A stretch of DNA of 64,000 bases from Auriscalpium vulgare (lineage: Eukaryota > Basidiomycota > Agaricomycetes > Russulales > Auriscalpiaceae): the NCBI GenBank assembly GCA_019915015.1, contig JAHBBC010000024.1, forward strand, positions 310,001 through 374,000, in the 5' to 3' direction. Made by a program: the position numbers and the translations under genes. Shown piece by piece: positions 56,368 through 64,000 of the stretch. Positions within the stretch are counted from its first letter, which is position 1; every line of letters starts with the position of its first letter. The notes under the pieces were generated by a model. That model searched no databases and had not been told where the DNA came from. It saw only the letters and a program-made list of their open reading frames with translations.

Positions 56368-57871
56368 ATGTACGCTCCTGGCGTCCCAGACAACGTTGCG
56401 GTCTTGTGAGTGCTCGGAGCAGTGTTTTCGTTGGCGGCGCTAACATCTTGTTTCTACTCCAGTACGGCCCCGCAGGTGCGTCGCGGCATGGTCGTCCCTT
56501 AGACCAGCTCGATGATCATGACGCTGGATGACCTGTAGCTCTTCGGGTTTCTTTTCAACTGGGGCCTTTTCGGCGTCCTCTCCGCCCAGACCTGTGCGTC
56601 TCCCTCTCCCTTGATATCACCGGCCACCTGACAACACTCTTCGTGAGGAGACTATTACGGCCTGCATTTCCCTGCCGACAGGCGCAGCCTCAAAGTCTTA
56701 GTCTATGGCCTATACATCTTGGAAACCGTGCAGACAGGCATGGCCACACAGACTGCATATGCCAACTTCGGGAAAGGATGGGGCGACCTGGACCGGTTGC
56801 ACAGTCGTGGGACCTTGTGGTTGAGCGTGCCGCTCGTGAATGGAATAGGTATGAGCCTTGCTCTCTGTATATGATTTGAACTGCTTGCTAATCAGGATAA
56901 ATATAGTCAGCTCCGCGGTGCAGTCTTTCTTCGCCTTCCGTATCTTTGCCTTGATTGGCTCAAAGTGTCTCCACGTTATCATCACTGCCGTCAGTTCCAT
57001 GCCTTCTCTGCTCTACTGTAGCTCACCTCCTTGATTATAGACTGCTGTGGTATCGGGCTGCTCCGGAATCGCTGACGCCTTCGTCTCACACTTGGTGGCG
57101 CCCAACGACTCTGAAATACACAGCAAAGCGTTTGTTACCTCGCTTGTATGTCTTAGTCCTTTCCAAGTTGTAAATGCGACTGACTGAGGGCGTATAGGTC
57201 TGGCTTGTTGGCAACTCTATGTGCGACCTGATCATCTGCAGCTGCATGTTTACTTGGGTTTGTATACCATCTGTCCTATGGGAAGCATTTCCTTACAGCT
57301 GCCATTAGTACCTTCAAGCTCGACGCCGGGTCCTCTTCCAGGACACGACCGACATTGTATCCCAGATCTTATTCCTAAGCGTCGCGACCGGTCTGAGCAC
57401 TGGTGCGATCATAGTGTTCTTTCGTCTTCTTATGCTTGATAGTACCTCCTTGCGTTGACCAGCCGCCGTTGCTGCTGTTACTATGATCCTGTTCCTTGTC
57501 TACAAGGACGACAACTTCTACATGTGTCCTGTCATTATGCTCGGAAAACGTGAGTCATTGTATCGCGAGCTCTCCGCCGTCACTTACAGTGAAAGCAACA
57601 CAACAGTGTATTCAAATAGCCTTCTTGTCCTCCTGAACAATCGCCACCATATTACCATCAACCGCCGACCAGCGTATGTTTACGATCTCGAATCGGAGAG
57701 CATCCGGTTCGCAGACGGAACTGTCACCAGACCCGTCACCGGACCTCTCGGGACACTGGAGGCTCCCCACGACCGTCAAAGCGATGCTATAGATCTCGTT
57801 ACTCTTCCGGTATGTTGTCTTCTCTTCGCCATGTGATGAAGGCTAATAGCAAGGCAGAAAGAGCCAGATAG
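56368..57871 (+). CDS. DUF6534-type seven-TM membrane protein
   Basis: ATG at 56368 (MYAPGVPDNVAVF). About nine exons, all joined in frame: TAPQ | LFGFLFNWGLFGVLSAQTYY | HFPADRRSLKVLVYGLYILE | SSAVQSFFAFRIFALIGSKC | TAVVSGCSGIADAFVSHLVA | VWLVGNSMCDLIICSCMFTW | YLQARRRVLFQDTTDIVSQI | AAVAAVTMILFLVYKDDNFY | LYSNSLLVLLNNRHHITINR. This is the standard block order of the Agaricomycete DUF6534 family (for example 'VWLVGN..CD' and 'LYSNSLLV.LN.R'). The unspliced frames contain many stops, but correct splicing removes them all, so it is not a pseudogene. The last exon likely ends ERAR with stop 57869-57871. Function unknown. Confidence 0.75.
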
Positions 57872-58777
57872 GGTGGACCCCGACGGCTCCTCCAGCACGG
57901 GCGAGGGTCAACAGGACTACAAAGTGAACTCGTGTCATGCGCATTGATGTCTATGTATGACAGCTGTAGGAGGACCGTCGAGCCGCCGACCGCAATAGTG
58001 TGACGTTGTTCCTTCAAGACGTGTAAGTACACTCTCCGCCTCAGCTGGACTGTCTTCGTCCAAAATATTCACCGAATATGATTAGCACGGCGGCAAGATT
58101 TCACGCACTAGAGCCGCTTGAGCCAATACGAATAGCTTTGTATATATACATTTGGGTACATCGGCGTGTACAAACATTGAAGCCTATATTGTCACGTCCA
58201 GGAAGACACCGCAGTATGCCATACCCGACTCGACGCCAACAATTGAAGCGGGCGCGATGTGGGCACCCACTTATGTATGCCCGTGTGCTCCTGTCCGACT
58301 TGGACTACTTCCCCTAGGAAGTGCCCGTGGTCTGCCTGCCCATTTTTTGGACAGGAGAGAACTCGGCCGCAGACTCGGAAGTTCTTGCCCGGGCCGTGTA
58401 AGGGCCGTCGGCACGCGGCATATGCCGGCTGCAAGCGGCTCTGCACTTTTGCTGATGGCCTTGGTCGCGCCTGCCCGCAATCATATCTATCCCATGATCA
58501 GAGTCCTTGGGACCACGACGGTGTAATATTATCTGACTTGAAGGCACATCGAACCCCCGACGACACATCGAGTCACTCTGTCCTCGCCGAGGACGTAGCT
58601 CTTTACCCGGGCCATTGAGTAAGTATCTCGATTCTTGTCGATGAGAGCTCAGCATCAAGACATCCCCTGTTCCAGGAACAAGTTGCCATTCATGATCTCT
58701 AGGTGTTGAACAGTGTTCGAAGACTCTGTAGCAGCAGTAGCGCCTGTGCCAAGGGGAAACCAAGGTAAATCCTTTCA
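57872..58777. other. Intergenic region before F-box gene 2
   Basis: About 900 bases. Frames on both strands near 58150-58780 are antisense to each other with no domains. No gene called. Confidence 0.35.
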
Positions 58778-60094
58778 ATGCCTCGTAACCCTGTGACTCA
58801 CTTCCCCTCCCAGACCCACTGCAAAACCGACGCTAATATGTCCTCCACTTTCCCTTCCTTACAGCCACTTGCCGAAACTCTGCCAGTGGACGCCTGCGCG
58901 ACCATACCTCCCCGTTCCTCCATATCTTCCCCTGCCATTTCCCCGGTCACACGTCTGCCCCCAGAAATCCTGTGTGACGTCCTTCACTGGTGCCGATCTG
59001 TCTGGCCACCCTCGAAGTATCCGGTTCTCAATGATGTTAGCCTCGTGCTGCGTCATTCCCTCGATATCGGCTGGATCAACATGACACACGTCTGCCGCCA
59101 ATGGCGCACCGTTGCGTTGAACGACCCCACGCTATGGAGCCACATCATCGTTCAAACCCACGGAAGTCGCTGGCTCGAGGAGATGTTTGCGCGCTCGCGT
59201 TCAGCCGCGCTCATCGTGGACGGCAAGCATAACGAAGCGCCTGCGCTCGCGGCGCTCATCATCAAGCACCTCCCGCACACCGCCGAACTGCACATTGATT
59301 CTAAGCTCATTGTCAACGGCCTGTGCGTTCCCGCGCCGCTTCTCCAGCGCATATCCCTCACGGAGCACTCTGAACACGCGCGCGCTGGCATCCCGCTCCC
59401 GCCTGACTTCCTCGGGAACCACGCGCCGCGTCTGCAGCACCTCTTCATCGCCAACGCACTCAACTTCCCATGGACCGTGCACAGCCTCCTGCGCAACCTG
59501 CGCACGCTCGACCTGACCTACTACGGTCGTTCGACGGAGCCGCCGACGCTCGGCGTGCTGCTCGACGCGCTCGATGCAATGCCCGCGCTCCAAGCGCTCA
59601 CACTTGGCGGCTGCCTGCCCGCGCCCGCACCGCCCACCCCGCGCGAGGTCCCGCTGCCTCGCCTCGCGTACCTCAGGCTCTCAGCGGACATCGGCGAGCT
59701 CACGAGCCTGCTCATGCATTTGAAGGCGCCCGTATCAGCGCAGCTCAACATCCAGACAACGTGGCTCCGCGACGCGGATGAGGCGCGCACGTTCCTCCCC
59801 GTCCTCGCGGCGTATCTTTACAGCGGCGGTGGCCCCGCCGACCGCCCGATATACGCCATCAGCTCGTACAGACGGCTGCGGTCCTTGGGAATGCTGCTTT
59901 GGTTCAAGGACGGCGCGCAGTCGGTCTTGCAGTCGGTCTTGAGGCGGCGGTACGGCCATGTAAGCCTGGCGTTCTCTGTCGAGGGGCCGGAGGTGAGCGC
60001 AGAGCTCGCACGCGCGGTGTGCGAGATGCTTGCTGCGGAGCCGCCGGAGTACCTGGACCTGCAGGAGCGCTGGACGTGGACACTGGGGGACTAG
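58778..60094 (+). CDS. F-box protein with LRR-like C-terminus
   Basis: Single-exon frame of 438 codons from ATG 58778; an internal ATG at 58838 (MSSTFPSLQPLAETLPVD) is the more usual kind of start. The F-box is VTRLPPEILCDVLHWCRSVW, with a spacer and then NMTHVCRQWRTVALNDPTLW, the classic basidiomycete pair. Leu-rich repeats follow (LPHTAELHIDSKLIVNG, RLQHLFIANALNFPW, NLRTLDLTYYGRSTEP, LPRLAYLRLSADIGEL). It ends LQERWTWTLGD. Predicted SCF substrate receptor; substrate unknown. Intact, unlike the F-box gene at 53217. Confidence 0.82.
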   Translation: MPRNPVTHFPSQTHCKTDANMSSTFPSLQPLAETLPVDACATIPPRSSISSPAISPVTRLPPEILCDVLHWCRSVWPPSKYPVLNDVSLVLRHSLDIGWINMTHVCRQWRTVALNDPTLWSHIIVQTHGSRWLEEMFARSRSAALIVDGKHNEAPALAALIIKHLPHTAELHIDSKLIVNGLCVPAPLLQRISLTEHSEHARAGIPLPPDFLGNHAPRLQHLFIANALNFPWTVHSLLRNLRTLDLTYYGRSTEPPTLGVLLDALDAMPALQALTLGGCLPAPAPPTPREVPLPRLAYLRLSADIGELTSLLMHLKAPVSAQLNIQTTWLRDADEARTFLPVLAAYLYSGGGPADRPIYAISSYRRLRSLGMLLWFKDGAQSVLQSVLRRRYGHVSLAFSVEGPEVSAELARAVCEMLAAEPPEYLDLQERWTWTLGD

Positions 60095-60991
60095 TACTCT
60101 GTCCGGCGCGTGTTACCTCGGCCAACGAAATGCACACTATCCACTTGCCCTACCTCGAGGTGCTCTGCCTCTTCTCCTCTCCGGTCCTCCGATCATCGTT
60201 CTCCAGCCTACTTCCAGTGTCTTTCATGCACCTCAAGATGCTGCACTCAGATATCTGCTTTTTGGGAAGATGACGAACGCGCACGGAAGGAACATCTCCG
60301 CTGCGCAGTTGGCATTCTGGCACCTCAATGTCCGATCAACCCACGCGACTACGAGAGGGCCGATGGATACCAACAGCTTGTTCATGCATCCAGCCCCAGA
60401 CATCAGGCGCCCTGTGCATCGCCTCACCTCTGATCCATGCGCACTTCACCCCGGACTCGTCGAATGGCGGCAATATTGCGACCCGTTTTCCCTGTATCAA
60501 GTACGTGGGGGAGGTAGACTTTGTCGGCGTCGATGATGTTCCTTGGTTCTGCGAGGACGTCCCTGATACGAAAGCAGCCGCGCTTGCGTCTTTGGAGCGC
60601 GATCCGAGTCGCGAGGACCGTGTGAGAGGATATGTGCCGTACCATGGCAGCGAAAGAGGATCTGAGAAAATACCGACATCTATGTACATTGGTTCTTATG
60701 TAACAGTGTTTCACATCTAACGATCAACTCTTGCCATAATGTAGAGATATCAGCTGCCGTGCCCTCGTGGACGAAAGGCTATAGTCTCCGTGCCTTCGAT
60801 TCCCACATAAAACAGTCGTTCTGTTCTGTTCTTGGAAAGGCCCCTGGTCGTGTTGCTTCAAGATGGTGACGGCGAGCTTTCCACCTTATCCGATTTCGCC
60901 CTGACCTTCCTCTCTTCCTAACGGCTGTCCTTTGCCTTTCAGTCCCTGGTGGTGCAGGGCACTTTTCGCCTTTTCTCTTCAACGTTCAGGC
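60095..60991. other. Intergenic region with F-box-like remnant
   Basis: A plus-strand stretch at about 60110-60272 (VTSANEMHTIHLPYLEVLCL) resembles an LRR-type fragment of an F-box protein, perhaps a remnant of a duplicated gene or unused 3' sequence. It is not joined to the upstream gene by a good splice. The rest, to 60991, shows no gene. Confidence 0.3.
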
Positions 60992-61953
60992 ATGTCCGAC
61001 GCGGCCCCCGGGACGCAGATCATCGCGATACCGGCGACCGGCCAGAGTGCGGTGCTGTACACCGGTGACTGGAATTTGGACCAAATGCCTCCGTTCACAG
61101 AAACGCCAAACGCAAATGTCTCGGTGTCGTTTGAAGGTGTGTGGCCTGCCGTCCGGTGCACTGTGCGTGCTGAATCTGTGGGCTTACAGGGACGACGTTT
61201 CGGGCGATTGGCTTCTGGAATGCCCCCAGCAAACAATCCTTCATGAATGTCACGATGGATGGCAGGGATCCGGAGATCAAAAGCGTACATGTTTCAGTTG
61301 GAAATACTCCCATTATACTCTTCGATTCCGACGAACTTCCATGTGGATCTCACACAACGACCCTCACCCTCACCAGGCCTAACACGACCATGGGCATAGA
61401 GGGCTTTTCCTACACACCTTGCGTCTTTGCCGCGGAGCCTAGCGGATCTGCATCCACCATCCTTTCTTCTTCGTCCCATTCGCACATCGGCCTGATTGTA
61501 GGTGTCGCTGTTGGCGCCGTTGTTGGGCTGTTGTTGCTTCTCGGTCTCCTGTTCGTGCGACGCCGCCAGCATCTCAGAAAGGAAAGGACAAAAGCCAAGA
61601 TCTCTGAGTTTTGTGAGTGCTCTCCTCGCCGCGAGACTGTGCAGCCACTCACGCAGGCGTGTTCTGCAGCAGTGACGCCACCCAGAACTCCCACACCACC
61701 TGCTCTCCAGCTCCTTCGCTCGACATTACGGACTCGGGTCACATCGTCCCTGATCCCATTCGTCGAGTTGAGCTCCACCGAGCCGTTAGATCATGGACAT
61801 GTCGCCCTCACCATCGACACAGCTCTGCCTCTTAGTGCCGCGCCAGAGTTGCCCACCAGCCCGCAGTCGTCGGTCGCACCTTCCTACCACACATCCCGTA
61901 CCGAAGCGCCTCCGTATACTGCGGTCCCTCCAGACGTTCCGTCCTTGCCATAG
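60992..61953 (+). CDS. Single-pass membrane protein with extracellular beta domain
   Basis: ATG at 60992 (MSDAAPGTQIIAIPATGQSA). An intron near 61137-61190 joins SVSFEG to TTFRAIGFWNAPSKQSFMNV. The N-terminal ~150 residues are beta-rich with N-glycosylation-type sites and DELPCGSHTTTLTLTRPN. A Ser-rich stalk precedes one TM helix (IGLIVGVAVGAVVGLLLLLG), a basic stop-transfer (RRRQHLRKERTK), and a Pro/Ser-rich cytosolic tail ending APPYTAVPPDVPSLP. This layout is common to basidiomycete wall-sensor-like proteins. No clear signal peptide is seen at 60992; an upstream codon at 60932 would add a more hydrophobic start. A possible 44-nt intron near 61612 would change the tail. Confidence 0.65.
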
Positions 61954-62324
61954 CTGTGACCATCAAACCGCGCCGGGGCAATCCGAGTCCTTGTTTGATT
62001 CCCAGCACGTACTATTTGCAGTTCGTCAGCCGCGGCCTTCGTGGAGTCAGCGTTCAGATGGTGGAAAATTCGAGGCTAGAGGCGGTGATGGCAGCGGTTG
62101 GTAACTCAGTACGAAGTCGTGAGGTCTACTTTCTGATCTGCCCAAGTCTCTGAGGACAGGCTATCTACTTGTATGTGCACAATATGCGGACAGCTTCGAG
62201 AGATCGCTCTCTGTGCGTTCGTGCTTTGTACTACATACCCCTTCGCGATCGGTCAACCAACCAACAATGTAGATTAATTTACACGCTGGAGATGTGGATA
62301 TGCGTATATGTCGATGCTGCCTGA
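61954..62324. other. Convergent 3' spacer
   Basis: About 370 bases between the membrane-protein gene and the uniporter gene. No gene seen. Confidence 0.4.
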
Positions 62325-63611
62325 TCACCTAATGTCCTTCGAGGGCATCATGTCCGGCTCTTCGATCCCACTCTCCTCGTCCTCCTTCTCCCGCTCTTCC
62401 CTCTCCCGCTCCCGCTCCTCCCGCTCCTCGGCGTCCGCACCACTCTGTCCGCGCTTCCAGTCCTGGTCATAATCCCGCGCAATCTGGCCGATCTCGCGGC
62501 GCAGCGCGCGCGCCTCGGCGTGCAGGTCGTGCCAGCGGTCGATGTCGAGCCCGCGCGCCTTGTACAGCGCCCGGCGGCGCGTGGAGATGGAACGGTCTAG
62601 CACGGACGAGTACGACACCTCGCGGCCCTGGTAGAGGAACCAGAGGTAGCCGCAGATGACGGTGGAGAGGCCCGAGAGGTATGTGATGGGCTCCATGACG
62701 TCCCTGCGCAGTGCGTCGGTCAGCGAACGTGAGGAAGGGTCGGCGGGGCGCGGGCGTACCATCCGTAGTCCCAGAACGTGAGCCGCGCGACGGCGCCCCA
62801 GTACAAGACCAGCACGCCGAACCCGCTCACCGCGACGCGCCGCGCGCCGCGCCGCGCCTCGTGGTCGCACTCGCGCTTGAGGCCCTCCATGTCCCCCTGC
62901 TGGCGCATCACGACGTCGAGCCTTCTCCGCAAAAATCGCGTGCGGTCGGCGAACGTCGGCACCTCGACGGTGAGAACCGTCTCTGGCTTGGCACCGCTCT
63001 CCTTGGGCGTGATGTGGATGGTGAACTCGGTCGCGCGCGCGACGTCGCGCACAAAGTCCCCGACGTCCGTCGAGCCGGACCACTGCACGCGGCGGCCGCT
63101 CGGCGCGGCGCTGCGGAACGCGATGGAGGGGTCCGCGGCGGGCGCGAAGGAAGAGGCGATGAGGCGCGAGACGTGTGTGAGTGGCTGCGAGGGATGCAGG
63201 AGAAAGACGGTCGGCGGGGGCGCTTTGACGGACTCGCCCGTTGTGCGCGCATCAGTGTCGCCGAGCGGCAGAATGAGCTTGAAGAGGTGCGACGATGTCG
63301 GGGACAGCTTGCCTGGAAGATTCAGCGCGCTTCACCATGTCGAACGAAGAGGACATACCTTTGCCCTCGGTGATGCTGTCGAAGTCCTCCGCGGAGCCTT
63401 CCAGCCCTGAAGGCGTGCTGCTTCCCTCCTCGTCCTTCCACTTTGTCGTGGCAGGCGAGTCTGCGAGAAAGCGCGCGTGGGATACATTCAGGTTCTCGGC
63501 TTCGGATGAGGCGCTGTAGGGTCTGAAGAACCCGCGAAACGCGAGGCGCCGTTCGTGGCTGGCGCTGATGCTCCAGGCGGCGGTGTTACAGCGGGTGAAA
63601 ATCCTGAGCAT
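62325..63611 (-). CDS. MCU: Mitochondrial calcium uniporter pore subunit
   Basis: The ATG at 63609-63611 opens MLRIFTRCNTAAWSISASHE, an Arg-rich presequence-like start. An intron of ~46 nt follows TEGK, then the MCU N-terminal domain (KLSPTSSHLFKLILPLGDTD, HVSRLIASSF, RVQWSGSTDVGDFVRDVARA). A coiled-coil region leads to TM1 (VAVSGFGVLVLYWGAVARLT). A second intron (about 62701-62758) joins WDYGW to DVMEPITYLSG, giving the WDxMEP selectivity-filter motif. TM2 (STVICGYLWFLYQGREVSYS) and a charged, Glu/Arg-rich C-terminus ending MMPSKDIR complete it. It forms the inner-membrane calcium channel. All key pore residues are present. Confidence 0.92.
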
Positions 63612-64000
63612 CTCGCGGAGACGATGCGGTGATGAGGGAAAGTCGATGCAGAGGAGCGGTGGACGCTGCGTGCGGCGTGCATGGCGGCCACTGCAAGAGG
63701 AGAATAGCTACGTCATGGATATGTTGGCGACATACGGCCCGGCGCTTCCGGATGCGGGCGTCTGCCGACTCGGGGCCGACTGCCACTTTGGTACTCTACG
63801 GCGGGCCGAGGCACGAGGCCCGCCGTAGCGGGAGGTCTATGATTACGCGAGCGGCGGCGGGGTTCATCGCCGCCACGCCTCACAGGTAGGCGCCCGTCCG
63901 CCCGCTCTCAACTGCCACCTGGCATCCATCCCTCAGCCCATCGCCTCGGTTTTTCGCACTTTCCTTTAGTTTTCCTTCGCGTATTCCCCTCGAAAACCAA
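63612..64000. other. Right edge of window
   Basis: No gene is seen upstream of the uniporter start. A short inverted repeat lies near 63801-63827 (ACGGCGGGCC ... GGCCCGCCGT), which could form a hairpin. The last ~100 bases are pyrimidine-rich, perhaps a promoter. Confidence 0.35.

Noticed and set aside
56590..57440. Many stops suggesting the DUF6534 gene is a pseudogene
   Set aside because: Each stop falls in an intron with acceptable GT-AG ends, and every family block is recovered in frame.
1..64000. CRISPR arrays, bacterial operons, riboswitches or a secondary-metabolite core gene
   Set aside because: No regularly spaced direct repeats, no polycistronic layout, and no synthase or synthetase core were found; the genome is eukaryotic.

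Overview
The window looks like nuclear DNA of a filamentous basidiomycete, most likely an Agaricomycete (white-rot or related). Genes are dense and broken by many 45-65 nt GT-AG introns. Several protein families are typical of these fungi: an EF-hand/ZZ-finger protein, 7-TM and DUF6534-type membrane proteins, a DUF6535 protein, F-box proteins and sedolisins. There is also a nuclear elongator tRNA-Met with an intron. No bacterial operon structure is seen.

Left third (1-14.2 kb): a secreted protein built of six related amphipathic modules (995-2425, +); a large minus-strand EF-hand/ZZ-finger protein (2669-6749); a non-autonomous CACTA/EnSpm-like transposon with ~26-bp inverted termini and an ATT target duplication (7001-9270), sitting in the divergent promoter between that gene and a GH5_12-type steryl-glucosidase/glucocerebrosidase (9601-12701, +); then a gamma-butyrobetaine/trimethyllysine dioxygenase of carnitine synthesis (12920-14207, +).

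Repeat-rich middle (14.3-32.7 kb): two copies of a ~2.63-kb segment, each with an apparently intact minus-strand 7-TM gene (14350-16978 and 23571-26201), flank a near-complete hAT transposon (17078-22013). The hAT has a perfect 8-bp target duplication and a single gene that joins a Ulp1-like cysteine protease to a hAT transposase, with one in-frame TGA. Next come three paralogous nucleotidyltransferase-fold genes (26943-32674) and an unrelated minus-strand hypothetical gene.

Right half (33-64 kb): a DUF6535 membrane protein, a minus-strand membrane protein, a secreted amidase, a DHA1 MFS transporter, a sedolisin protease, tRNA-Met, a cyclin-like protein, a monocarboxylate-type MFS transporter, an F-box gene with a premature stop, a DUF6534 membrane protein, a second F-box gene, a single-pass membrane protein, and the mitochondrial calcium uniporter pore subunit.

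The most unusual items are the nucleotidyltransferase paralogues next to membrane-protein genes, the modular secreted protein with dibasic sites, and the protease-transposase fusion. Splice sites were read by eye from frame continuity and GT-AG signals, so exon edges are models. Family names rest on recognised motifs, not on database searches.
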